Shown here piece by piece: positions 1 to 7,736 of a stretch of 15,789 nt of DNA (within the stretch, counting starts at the first letter, position 1; each line of letters starts with the position of its first letter). The stretch lies in the NCBI GenBank assembly GCA_005883255.1, contig VAXS01000187.1:1-15789 (forward strand), written 5' to 3'. This DNA comes from Actinomycetota bacterium (GTDB lineage Bacteria; Actinomycetota; Thermoleophilia; Solirubrobacterales; Solirubrobacteraceae). A model generated the notes under the pieces. It searched no databases and was not told where the DNA came from. It saw nothing but the letters and a program-made list of their open reading frames with translations. A program made the position numbers and the translations under genes.

Positions 1-1181
1 AGCGAGACGTCGGTGCGCGAGAACTCGGGGTTGATCTCGTCCATCTCCTTGAGCTGGTCGTAGGGGACGTTGGCCTCGGCCAGCAGCACGTTCATGTGGC
101 CGGGCATGCGGCCCGCCACCGGGTGGATCGCGTACTTGACCTCGATGCCCCGCTCCTCCAGCTCCTTGGCCAGCTCCTGCACCGCGTGCTGGGCCTGGGC
201 CACCGCCATCCCGTATCCGGGGACGATCACCACCTGGCGCGCGTACGAGAGCTGGATCGCCGCGTCGGCCGCGCTGGTCGACCTCACGCTGCGGCCGTCC
301 AGCTCCGCCGCGCCCGGCGCGCCCGCCACCGGCGCCCCGCCGCCGAAGCCGCCCGCGACGATGTTGGGGATCGAGCGGTTCATCGCGTCGGCCATGAGCT
401 TGGTGAGGATCGAGCCCGAGGCGCCCACCAGCATCCCGGCCACGATCATCGCGGTGTTGTTCAGCGCGATCCCGGCCGCCGCCGCGCTCAGGCCGGTGAA
501 GGCGTTGAGCAGCGAGATCACCACCGGCATGTCGGCGCCGCCGATCGGCAGCACCACGAAGTTGCCCAGCAGCGCGGCGGCGATCAGCACGCCCACGATC
601 AGGCCCTGGCTGTGGCCGCCGGCCAGGATCGCCGCCCCCAGCCCCACCGCCGCCGCCAGCAGCACGCCGTTGACCAGCTGCTGGGCGCGGCCCAGCGTGA
701 TCGGCCGTCCGGGCAGGAGCTCCTGGAGCTTCCCGAAGGCGATGTTCGATCCCCAGAACGAGACCGATCCCACGATCGCGCCGAACAGCGAGAACATCGC
801 CACGTACAGCGGGTCGGACGCGTAGCCGCCGCTGTTGCGGAACTCCACCCAGGAGATGAGCGCCACCGCGCCGCCGCCCACGCCGTTGAACAGCGCCACC
901 ATCTGCGGCATCGCGGTCATCTTCACGTTGCGGGCCGCGGGCACGCCCACCAGCGTGCCGATCACGATCCCGGCGGCGATCAGGCCCCAGTTCCCCATCC
1001 CCTTGGTCAGGAGCGTGGCCGCGATCGCGATCGCCATCCCCACCGCGGCGAGCAGGTTCCCGCGCACCGCGGTGCGCGGATGGCGCAGCCGGACCAGGCC
1101 GTAGATGAACAGCGCGAAGGCGACGATGTAGCAGGCCCGGATGAAGTTCCCGTCCTGCAGGAAGGTGGCGCTCGGCGTCAT
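1..1181 (-). CDS. pntB: NAD(P) transhydrogenase subunit beta, 3' end outside window
   Basis: Beta subunit of the proton-translocating membrane transhydrogenase, which moves hydride between NADH and NADP+ at the cost of proton motive force. The window holds the first 393 codons. The N-terminal half is a series of hydrophobic helices (membrane domain II). The NADP(H)-binding domain III follows, with the hallmark VIVPGYGMAVAQAQHAV near 181-240, then KYAIHPVAGRMPGHMNVLLA and EMDEIN close to the window edge. In E. coli PntB this stretch lies just before the conserved GANDTVNP segment, so roughly 70-80 residues should lie outside the window. The ATG at 1181-1179 overlaps the TGA of pntAb (ATGA), which implies translational coupling. 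Identity is secure from motif order. Confidence 0.96.
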   Translation of the reverse strand, partial: MTPSATFLQDGNFIRACYIVAFALFIYGLVRLRHPRTAVRGNLLAAVGMAIAIAATLLTKGMGNWGLIAAGIVIGTLVGVPAARNVKMTAMPQMVALFNGVGGGAVALISWVEFRNSGGYASDPLYVAMFSLFGAIVGSVSFWGSNIAFGKLQELLPGRPITLGRAQQLVNGVLLAAAVGLGAAILAGGHSQGLIVGVLIAAALLGNFVVLPIGGADMPVVISLLNAFTGLSAAAAGIALNNTAMIVAGMLVGASGSILTKLMADAMNRSIPNIVAGGFGGGAPVAGAPGAAELDGRSVRSTSAADAAIQLSYARQVVIVPGYGMAVAQAQHAVQELAKELEERGIEVKYAIHPVAGRMPGHMNVLLAEANVPYDQLKEMDEINPEFSRTDVS

Positions 1182-1486
1182 TCCTTCCCGTCGCGCTCCG
1201 CGTCCTCGCCCGGCCGGCCCTTGAACATCTCCAGCATCCGGTCCGTGACCAGGAAGCCGCCCACCACGTTGATCGTCCCGAAGGTGATGGCGATGACCAG
1301 CAGGACCTTGTTGAGCACGCCGTGCCCGGACAGGCCCAGGACCAGCAGGCCGCCCAGGATCACGATCCCGTGGATGGCGTTGGTCCCCGACATCAGCGGG
1401 GTGTGCAGCGTGTTCGGCACCTTGGAGATCACCACGAACCCCACGAAGCCGGCGAGCACCAGGATGGCCAGGTTGGTGACCAGCAT
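1178..1486 (-). CDS. pntAb: NAD(P) transhydrogenase alpha subunit, membrane part (split PntA)
   Basis: A 102-residue integral membrane protein matching the C-terminal membrane domain of PntA in species where alpha is split into two polypeptides. Three hydrophobic segments are visible at about residues 3-21, 37-55 and 59-80. Family-typical stretches include VPNTLHTPLMSGTNAIHGI and GTINVVGGFLVTDRML, followed by a short charged cytoplasmic tail. It would pair with PntB to form the proton channel. The start overlaps the preceding stop as TGATG, and its own TGA overlaps the pntB start, so the three pnt genes form one translationally coupled unit. The length is normal for this split subunit. Confidence 0.95.
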   Translation of the reverse strand: MLVTNLAILVLAGFVGFVVISKVPNTLHTPLMSGTNAIHGIVILGGLLVLGLSGHGVLNKVLLVIAITFGTINVVGGFLVTDRMLEMFKGRPGEDAERDGKE

Positions 1487-2622
1487 CAGGCGGCCACCCC
1501 CGCCGCCTTGCGCGCGCCCTCGTGCACGATCTCCCCGTCGCGGGTGACGCAGGCCCCGGCCACGATCTCGTCGTCGAAGTCCAGCTCCAGCGCCCCCTGG
1601 TCGTCGGTCATGAGCTCCAACAGCGCCTGGATGTTGCGCGCGTAGAGCTGGGAGGCGTGCTCGGCCATCGTGGACGGCAGGTCGAGCGGCGCGGCGATCG
1701 TGACGTCGTGGCGGACCACGGTCTCCCCCGGCTCCGAGAGCTCGCAGTTCCCGCCGGCCTCGCCCGCCAGGTCGACCACCACGCCGCCCGGCTTCATGCG
1801 CTCGACGGCGTCGGCGGTCACCAGCCGCGGGGCCGGGCGGCCCGGGACCAGCACGGTGGTGATGACCACGTCGAACTCCGTGATGTTGTCGCTGAGCTCG
1901 CGCTGCTGGGCCGCCTTCTCCTCGTCGGTGAGCTCGCGCGCGTAGCCCCCCTCGCCCTCGGCGCCCTTGCCCGCCTCCAGCTCCAGGAAGCGCGCGCCCA
2001 GCGACTCCACCTGCTCCTTGACCGCGCTGCGCACGTCGTAGCCGGTGACCGCCGCGCCCAGGCGGCGGGCGGTGGCGAGGGCCTGCAGCCCGGCCACGCC
2101 GGCCCCCAGCACCAGGACCTTGGCCGGGCGGATGGTGCCCGCCGCGGTCATCAGCATCGGGTAGAACCGGCCGAGCAGCTGGGCGCCCACCAGCGCCGCG
2201 CGATAGCCGGCGACGTTGCTCTGCGAGGACAGCGCGTCCATGGACTGGGCGCGGGAGATGCGGGGCACGGCCTCCAGCGCGAAGGCGGTGACGCCGGCGT
2301 CGGCCAGCGCGCGGACCGTGTCGGGAGCGGTGAGGGGGCTCAGGAAGCCGATGAGCACGCTCCGGGAGCCCAGGCGGCCGATCTCCTCGGGGCTGGGCGG
2401 GGCCACCTTCACCACCACGTCGGCGCCCCAGACGTCATCCGTGTCGGCGGCGATGCGGGCGCCCGCCTCCTCGAACAGGGCGTCGGGGATGAGCGCCGCC
2501 TGGCCCGCGCCGGCCTCCACCAGCACCTCGTGGTCGCCCTGCGTGAGCTTCCGTACGACCTCGGGAACCAGGGCCACGCGCTTCTCCCGCTGCGCGGTCT
2601 CCTTCGGGACGCCGACTCTCAT
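1486..2622 (-). CDS. pntA: NAD(P) transhydrogenase alpha subunit, NAD(H)-binding part
   Basis: A 378-residue soluble domain I of transhydrogenase, which binds NAD(H) and exchanges hydride with NADP(H) on PntB. It begins MRVGVPKE, typical of the PntA/alanine dehydrogenase family. It carries the R-Q-D loop region RISRAQSMDALSSQSNVAGY (about 121-140) and the Rossmann motif VLGAGVAGLQA with GAGVAG at 173-178. It also has VVVDLAGEAGGNCE near 281-294, where the nicotinamide end binds in this family. No membrane helices are present because these are on the separate pntAb. The start lies 23 bases after the stop of the upstream ECF-toroid gene. No clear Shine-Dalgarno sequence precedes the ATG, so it may be leaderless from a weak local promoter or read through from upstream. 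Confidence 0.96.
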   Translation of the reverse strand: MRVGVPKETAQREKRVALVPEVVRKLTQGDHEVLVEAGAGQAALIPDALFEEAGARIAADTDDVWGADVVVKVAPPSPEEIGRLGSRSVLIGFLSPLTAPDTVRALADAGVTAFALEAVPRISRAQSMDALSSQSNVAGYRAALVGAQLLGRFYPMLMTAAGTIRPAKVLVLGAGVAGLQALATARRLGAAVTGYDVRSAVKEQVESLGARFLELEAGKGAEGEGGYARELTDEEKAAQQRELSDNITEFDVVITTVLVPGRPAPRLVTADAVERMKPGGVVVDLAGEAGGNCELSEPGETVVRHDVTIAAPLDLPSTMAEHASQLYARNIQALLELMTDDQGALELDFDDEIVAGACVTRDGEIVHEGARKAAGVAA

Positions 2623-2645
2623 GAGGGCCGGGACCGTATCGAGAT

Positions 2646-4334
2646 TCAGGTCAGCGCCGTCATGAGGACGGCCATGACACGCCCGCTCTCGTGGGCCAGC
2701 GCCAGCACCGCCAGGGAGACCGGCTCCGAGGAGGTCGAGGCCGCTCCCGACGAGCGCCTTGTGCTCTTGGCGGCCGCGGCCGCCGCCGCCGCGGCGCTGG
2801 CCCGCCGGCCCGCGCGCGGCACCGCGGCGATCGGCAGCGGGCGCCGCTGCAGGGCGGCCAGCGCCTGGCCCGTGACCCACACCGGGGTCTGGCCGCTGGT
2901 GCGCGAGTAGCGGACGCTCCCGTCGGGCGCGATCAGGCTGCGCAGGAAGCCCAGCGGAGAGCGAGACCCGGAGCGCCGGACCGTGTCGGGGTTGCGGCCG
3001 GCGGCCACCAGCGCCTGGACGGCGTAGGCGGTGGACTGCGCGTTGGAGCCGTCGCCCGGGGTGAGGGGGAAGCCTCCGTCGGCGTTCTGCTCGCGCCGCA
3101 GGAAGGCGACGGCCCGGGTCACCGTCCGGGAGCTGCGGGCACCCGCCGCCACGAGGCCCTCGATGGCCACGGCCGTGTCGTCCACGCCGCTCTGCCCGCC
3201 CCGCCCGAACGTGTTGAAGCCGCCGTCGCGGTTCTGCTGCGAGCCCACCCAGGTCCGCGTCCGCCGGACGGCGCTCGCCGACGCCGACATCCCCCCCGCG
3301 TGGTAGGCCAGCTCGGCGAACGCGCTCAGGACGACGCCGCCGGCGAACGAGCCGTCCGAGCGCTCCCGCCGGCGCAGCTGCGCGACCAGGTCGCGTCCCG
3401 CGAAGCGACGGGGCGAGACGCCGGCGGCCCCCAGCAGGACGATCGTCCGCTCCAACTCGCCGGTGTCGTTGAGCTGCCCGGCGTGGGCCCGGACGTAGTC
3501 GATGGCCGAGTGCCCTCCCCGGCGGACGTCGAGCGGGTTGCGGCCGGCGGCGGCGAGTCCCAGGCCGGCCCAGCCGGTGAACAGCTGGGACGAGCCCTGG
3601 CCGGGGGCGGCGCCCCAGCCGCCGTCCGCGTTCTGGGCGCGCGCGAGGTAGCCGGTGGGGCTGGCGGCCAGGGCGGGCGCGGCGGCCAGGGCCAGCAGCG
3701 GCAGCGCCAGGGTGGTCCCGGCGGCGACCGGGCGCCAGGTCACCTCGAAACGGGCCCGGAAGCGGCGCAGCATGCGCAGGATCGCGGGACCGAAGGCGAG
3801 CGCGAACAGCACGTTGCCGGTGGCGTGGGCCACGTCGAAGGGGAACGCGGCGGCGGTGATCCCCGCGAAGCTGCCGCTGGAGGCGTCGGTGTACGTGAGG
3901 AGCGTGGAGAGGTTCATGATCGCGCCGAAGCCGAAGCCGGCCACGGCGCCCGCGGTCGCCAGGGAGAGGCGGCCGAGCCGCGCCCCCGCCAGCCGGCCCA
4001 GCAGCCCGCCGCCCACTCCCACCGCGCCCCAGGCCAGCATCTGGAACGGCGTCCAGGGGCCCTGGCCGAAGAACACGTTCGAGGCCAGCGCCGCCAGCGC
4101 GCCCACGGCGAAGCCGGGCGCGCCTCCCAGCGCGGCGCCGGAGATGAGGACGATGTCCGTGGTGGGCTTGACGTTCGGGAGCGGCGCGAACGCGATCCGC
4201 CCCAGCGCGGCCAGCGCCGCCATGGCGGCGACCAGCGCCACCACGCGCGCCGGCGGACGGCTGCGCTCGTACCACGCGAACCCCACCGCGAGGACGGCGC
4301 CGACGAGGAGCAGCGAGGCGAGCGGCCAGGTCAC
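2646..4334 (-). CDS. ECF transporter S-component fused to an extracytoplasmic alpha/alpha-toroid domain
   Basis: A 562-residue two-part protein. Residues 1-190 are very hydrophobic with about six helices. They contain FAPLPNVKPTTDIVLISGAA (49-68) and FFGQGPWTPFQMLAWG (88-103), a pattern I associate with substrate-binding S-components of ECF importers. A basic stretch (RMLRRFRARF) and a further hydrophobic segment ending in AxA (203-224) would carry the chain outward. Residues about 228-500 are a repeat domain of the prenyltransferase/squalene-cyclase fold, with QNADGGWG (234-241), QQNRDGGFN (366-374), EQNADGGFP (415-423), GVDDTAVAIEGL (383-394) and AAGRNP twice (262-267, 444-449). A polyalanine linker and a weakly hydrophobic tail end the protein. 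The GTG start overlaps the ecfA stop (GTGA). Riboswitch control, DUF4430 neighbours and pduO suggest cobalamin as substrate. Substrate is inferred; the fusion is read directly in one frame. Confidence 0.85.
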   Translation of the reverse strand: MTWPLASLLLVGAVLAVGFAWYERSRPPARVVALVAAMAALAALGRIAFAPLPNVKPTTDIVLISGAALGGAPGFAVGALAALASNVFFGQGPWTPFQMLAWGAVGVGGGLLGRLAGARLGRLSLATAGAVAGFGFGAIMNLSTLLTYTDASSGSFAGITAAAFPFDVAHATGNVLFALAFGPAILRMLRRFRARFEVTWRPVAAGTTLALPLLALAAAPALAASPTGYLARAQNADGGWGAAPGQGSSQLFTGWAGLGLAAAGRNPLDVRRGGHSAIDYVRAHAGQLNDTGELERTIVLLGAAGVSPRRFAGRDLVAQLRRRERSDGSFAGGVVLSAFAELAYHAGGMSASASAVRRTRTWVGSQQNRDGGFNTFGRGGQSGVDDTAVAIEGLVAAGARSSRTVTRAVAFLRREQNADGGFPLTPGDGSNAQSTAYAVQALVAAGRNPDTVRRSGSRSPLGFLRSLIAPDGSVRYSRTSGQTPVWVTGQALAALQRRPLPIAAVPRAGRRASAAAAAAAAAKSTRRSSGAASTSSEPVSLAVLALAHESGRVMAVLMTALT

Positions 4335-5962
4335 GGGAGCACCTCCAGGGTCGAAGCTTCTGCACGCGCCGCCGCGAGGAGGGCGGCGCCGGCGGCGGGG
4401 TCGAGCGCCTGGCCCGCGCCGCCCAGGATCCGGGCGGTCTCGGTGGCGAAGTGCCAGCCGCCGGCCAGGACCTCGCCGGCGGGCCCGTCGGCCACCGCCT
4501 CCCCGTCGCCCAGGAGCACGACCCGGTCGGCCGCGGCGGCGGCCAGCTCGGGATCGTGCGTGGCGACCAGCACCGCGGTTCCGCCGGCGGCCACCTCGCC
4601 CAGCACGGATGCCAGCCGGGCGCGGTGGGCGCGGTCCATTCCCCGTGTGGGCTCGTCCAGGCACAGCGTCGCCGGCCGCTCCTGGCCACCCATCACGATG
4701 GCCAGCGCCAGGCGCTGGCGCTCGCCGCCCGAGAGGTCGCCGGGGTGACGCTCGGCCAGGTCCTGGAGGCCCGCGGCGCCGAGGTCGGCCGGGTCCAGCT
4801 CGTCGGCCACGCGCTCGTGCACCAGGTAGTCGCCGGGGGTCTGGAGCAGCAACGCCACCCTCCCGCCGGCTCGAATGCGCCCCCGGGTGGGCTCGAGCAG
4901 GCCGGCGGCCAGCCGCAGCAGCGTGGACTTGCCCGCGCCGTTGCGGCCCATGAGCGCCACCCGTTCGCCGGGCGCCAGCCGCAGGTCGACGCCCCGCAGC
5001 GCCGCCCGTCCCCGCGGCCACTCGAACCACACGCGCTCGAGGTGCAGCGCCGGAGCGGGGGCGGAGCGGCGGCGCAGCCGCAGGCGCGAAAGGCGACCGT
5101 CGGGGGTGCTCGGCTCCGGCTCGTCGGGCGCGCCGGGCAGCAGCCCCTGGGCGCGCAGCGCCGCGCGAGCCTCCTTCACGCCGGTGGGCGGCGGGCGCAG
5201 GCCCGCGCGCGCGAACAGCTGGGCGCCCGGCGTCTGCAGCGCAGGCGCCGCCACCGCGGCCCACTCCAGGAACTCGCGCGGCGGCGCGTCGCAGGCGACG
5301 GTCCCGCCGGCCAGCGCGACCACGCGATCGGCCGCCGCCAGGCAGCGCTCGAGGCGATGCTCGGCCAGCAGGATGGCGGTCCCCCACTCCTCGTTGAGCC
5401 GGCGCAGGAGCCAGATGAGCTCGTCGCCCGCCACCGGGTCGAGCTGCGAGGTGGGCTCGTCGAGCGCCAGGAGGCGCGGGCGCGGCGCCAGCGCGGCGGC
5501 CAGCGCGACGCGCTGCAGCTCGCCGCCGGAGAGCTCGTGGGTGGGGCGGTCCAGCAGCTGGGCGATCCCCAGCGCCAGCGCCGCCTCCTCCACGCCCCGC
5601 GCCACCGCTCCCGTCCCGTCGCCGCGGTTCTCCAGCGGCAGGGCGATCTCCGCTCGCACCGTCCCCATGAGCACCTGGGTCTCGGGCTCCTGCAGGACGG
5701 TCCCGCACACGCCGGCCAGCGCGGCCGGACCGTGCTCGCGGGTGTCCATCCCGCCCACCTCCACGCGCCCGGCGACGTCCCCTCCGTGGAAGTGCGGGAC
5801 CAGTCCGCAGGCGGCGCGCACCAGCGTGGACTTGCCGGAGCCCGACAGCCCGCACACCACCGCGAGCTCCCCGTCGGCGAGCTCCAGCTCGACGCCGCGC
5901 AGCGCCGCCCCGGCGGCGCCGGGGTAGCGGTAGGTCAGGCCCTCGATCCGCAGGGCGCTCAC
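4331..5962 (-). CDS. ecfA: ECF transporter ATPase, two ABC domains in one polypeptide (EcfA1-EcfA2 fusion)
   Basis: A 543-residue cytoplasmic protein with two complete CbiO/EcfA-type ATPase domains, which power import by ATP hydrolysis on the EcfT scaffold. Domain 1 (1-235) has Walker A GLSGSGKST (38-46), Q-loop Q91, signature LSGGE (144-148), Walker B LLALDEP (164-170) and switch His202. Domain 2 (about 306-505) has GRNGAGKST (339-347), Q374, LSGGE (410-414), LCLDEP (433-438) and His469. All catalytic residues are present in both halves, so both sites look active. A proline- and charge-rich linker joins them. Most ECF modules encode two separate ATPases; fused forms are known. The GTG start at 5962 overlaps the ecfT stop, and its own stop overlaps the S-component GTG. 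Confidence 0.95.
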   Translation of the reverse strand: MSALRIEGLTYRYPGAAGAALRGVELELADGELAVVCGLSGSGKSTLVRAACGLVPHFHGGDVAGRVEVGGMDTREHGPAALAGVCGTVLQEPETQVLMGTVRAEIALPLENRGDGTGAVARGVEEAALALGIAQLLDRPTHELSGGELQRVALAAALAPRPRLLALDEPTSQLDPVAGDELIWLLRRLNEEWGTAILLAEHRLERCLAAADRVVALAGGTVACDAPPREFLEWAAVAAPALQTPGAQLFARAGLRPPPTGVKEARAALRAQGLLPGAPDEPEPSTPDGRLSRLRLRRRSAPAPALHLERVWFEWPRGRAALRGVDLRLAPGERVALMGRNGAGKSTLLRLAAGLLEPTRGRIRAGGRVALLLQTPGDYLVHERVADELDPADLGAAGLQDLAERHPGDLSGGERQRLALAIVMGGQERPATLCLDEPTRGMDRAHRARLASVLGEVAAGGTAVLVATHDPELAAAAADRVVLLGDGEAVADGPAGEVLAGGWHFATETARILGGAGQALDPAAGAALLAAARAEASTLEVLP

Positions 5963-6819
5963 CGGACGACCCCCCGGCGATCGAGGAATGGCGCGAGCGC
6001 GGCCGCCAGCAGCGCGACGGCCAGCGCGCCGGCCTGGACCGGCGCGCCCAGGCTCAGCCGCGGGTAGGCCACGAAGTCGGTGGGGCCGACCGCCGCGATC
6101 GCCGCCAGCGCCACGATCGCCACCGCGGCGGCGGCGAAGGCCAGGTCGTGGCGCGACCACGGCCGGCGGCGGGGTGGCGGGCGGCGCCCCGCGCCGTAGC
6201 CGCGCAGCTCCAGGGTGGCCGCCACGTCGATCGCGCGGTCCAGCGCGCCGGCGGCGACCGCCCGCACGATCGCCCGCCGCGGCGCGGGACGACCCGGCCG
6301 GCAGCGCTGGGCGTCGGCCAGGCGCCGGGCGTCGCGAGCCAGCACGGGCACCATGCGCGTGGCCAGGGCGGCGGTCAGGGCCGAGCGGTAGGAGACGCGG
6401 CGAAACAGCCGCAGGACCTCGTCCGGGTCGACGGCGGCCGAGTACAGCGCGAAGCACTCGACCAGCAGCAGCGCCCGCAGGCCGAGGACGGCGCCGTACA
6501 CGGTGGCCTCCAGCGTCACGTCGACCTGGCCGAGCACCGGGACCTCGCCCAGCCGGGCGATCACGGTCAGCCCCTCCCGGGCCGCGAGCGGGTTGACCAC
6601 GATGATGAGCGCCGCCAGCGGCAGGCCGATGCGCGCGGCGCGCAGGAGCTCACGGCCCACCCCCGCCGCCGCGCCGGCGCCCGCGACGGCCACGAGCACC
6701 GCCCCCAGCACGATCGGATCGTCCACCACCAGCGCCGCCACCGCCAGCGCGCTGCAGTAGGCGGCGCCGGAGGCGGCGCGCGCGGCATGCAACGGACTGG
6801 GCCGGCGCCGGTAGATCAC
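5959..6819 (-). CDS. ecfT: ECF transporter transmembrane scaffold EcfT (CbiQ family)
   Basis: A 286-residue membrane protein linking the ATPases to the S-component. Hydrophobic helices are visible at about 22-53, 63-78, 105-125, 226-245 and 260-277. The cytoplasmic coupling region contains DAQRCRPG (169-176) and the family signature AATLELRGYGAG (200-211), corresponding to the paired Ala-Arg-Gly-type coupling motifs of EcfT that dock into the ATPase grooves. The VDPDEVLRLFRR stretch is also typical of CbiQ/EcfT. The GTG start at 6819-6817 overlaps the TGA of the upstream DUF4430 gene. That start was preferred because in-frame sequence further upstream is arginine-rich shadow coding. With the following genes it makes a complete ECF module (T, A-A, S). 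Confidence 0.92.
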   Translation of the reverse strand: MIYRRRPSPLHAARAASGAAYCSALAVAALVVDDPIVLGAVLVAVAGAGAAAGVGRELLRAARIGLPLAALIIVVNPLAAREGLTVIARLGEVPVLGQVDVTLEATVYGAVLGLRALLLVECFALYSAAVDPDEVLRLFRRVSYRSALTAALATRMVPVLARDARRLADAQRCRPGRPAPRRAIVRAVAAGALDRAIDVAATLELRGYGAGRRPPPRRRPWSRHDLAFAAAAVAIVALAAIAAVGPTDFVAYPRLSLGAPVQAGALAVALLAAALAPFLDRRGVVR

Positions 6820-7736
6820 GGGCTCGCCTCCGGCGGGACGACGGGGAGCGGCAGCGTCAGCGACGGGCCCACGGCCAGCGCGAAGCGGTGGCTGAGCGTG
6901 CCGGCGTCGAGCGCGCGGGCGGCGGCGAGCATCCCCGCCGCGTCGGTGCCGGTCACCACCCACGTCGTCTGCTGCTCGTGCTCGCCGGTGGCGGCGATCA
7001 GCCCGGTCCCCGGCCCCAGCCGGCGCACGACCCGCCCCCGGGGGTCGAGCGCCCCGATGCTCCGGCCGCTCGCGTCCGGTCGGACGAACACGCCGCTGGC
7101 GCCCGGGCCTCCCTCGAGCCGCCGTGCAGTGGGGTCGGCCCGCAGCTGCGCCCAGGGGCCGATCAGCACGCGCAGGGTCTTGAAGCCGCCGGGCGCCGCC
7201 AGGCTGCTCTGGCCGAAGACGATCCCCGCATCCGTCAGCCTGCGCTCGGCCTCCTGGCAGGCGGCGCCGGCGCCGGGCGCGCAGGCCGCCTGCACCGGAA
7301 GACGATGCCCGTCCACGCCTGAGCGGAACGGCTCCGGGAACGCCCCCACCACCGCCGGGATGGACATCGCCGACGACCAGTCGTGGCGATCCCACCACAC
7401 CCGATCGCCCGCGTGCAGGCGCGTGGACGCCGCCCCGCGCGGAGCCTCGATGCCGTTGACGTAGTAGAACCAGTCGACCTGGCCTCCCCCGCGCAGCCCG
7501 TCGATCGACTGGACGAAGCCCCCGCCGAAGCGGGTGCCCACGCGGAAGCGGCGCTCGAGGAAGCGCATGACGGTGTCGGCGCCCGGGGTCCGCGCGCTGT
7601 GCACCGTCCTGACCGTGCGGGCGCCGAAGTCGTCGCTCACCGTGAGCGAGACGCCCCGGACGCCCTTCCCCGGGCCCAGGCCGCAGCCGCTGGCGCAGGC
7701 GGCCGCGAGGGCGGCGACGACGACGAGTCGCCTCAC
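6816..7736 (-). CDS. DUF4430-domain protein, putative lipoprotein (transcobalamin beta-domain-like)
   Basis: A 306-residue exported protein. The N-terminus MRRLVVVAALAAACASGC is a short basic and hydrophobic signal ending at Cys18. The lipobox (ASGC) is acceptable but not ideal. Residues about 25-120 are a clear DUF4430 domain, with FVQSIDG (74-80), VDWFYYVNGIE (87-97) and LHAGDRVWWDRHDW (107-120). The YYVNG and GDxVxW pattern is the family hallmark and also occurs in the cobalamin-binding C-terminal domain of vertebrate intrinsic factor and transcobalamin. A further globular region (about 125-290) that I do not recognise contains VLIGPWAQLRAD and TWVVTGTDAAG. The GTG start overlaps the upstream stop (GTGA at 7733-7736). 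A role as cell-surface corrinoid capture protein is inferred from fold and neighbours; no binding site was proven. Confidence 0.85.
   Translation of the reverse strand: MRRLVVVAALAAACASGCGLGPGKGVRGVSLTVSDDFGARTVRTVHSARTPGADTVMRFLERRFRVGTRFGGGFVQSIDGLRGGGQVDWFYYVNGIEAPRGAASTRLHAGDRVWWDRHDWSSAMSIPAVVGAFPEPFRSGVDGHRLPVQAACAPGAGAACQEAERRLTDAGIVFGQSSLAAPGGFKTLRVLIGPWAQLRADPTARRLEGGPGASGVFVRPDASGRSIGALDPRGRVVRRLGPGTGLIAATGEHEQQTTWVVTGTDAAGMLAAARALDAGTLSHRFALAVGPSLTLPLPVVPPEASP

Noticed and set aside
96..1547. Long plus-strand open frames opposite the pnt and ECF genes (also 2691-4748, 4451-6067, 8097-9650, 10976-13444)
   Set aside because: They are antisense shadows typical of very GC-rich DNA: His/Arg/Gly/Pro-rich, no domain resemblance, and opposite well-identified genes.
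2773..2805. GCC/GCG-rich tract as a tandem repeat element
   Set aside because: It encodes a polyalanine linker within a gene and has no repeat unit beyond the codon composition.
2646..4334. Squalene-hopene cyclase or other terpene cyclase
   Set aside because: The repeat fold matches, but the domain is less than half the enzyme length, DxDD is incomplete, it is fused to an S-component, and the operon is controlled by a B12 riboswitch.
1486..4689. A long open frame fusing pntA with upstream sequence
   Set aside because: Only the part from 2622 onward is PntA. The upstream portion is the out-of-frame shadow of the ECF-toroid gene and is Arg-rich.
4331..6819. Cobalt or nickel ECF importer (CbiMQO)
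   Set aside because: EcfT and EcfA resemble CbiQ/CbiO as all ECF modules do, but no CbiM/CbiN with its His-rich N-terminus is present. DUF4430 proteins and pduO favour the whole corrinoid.
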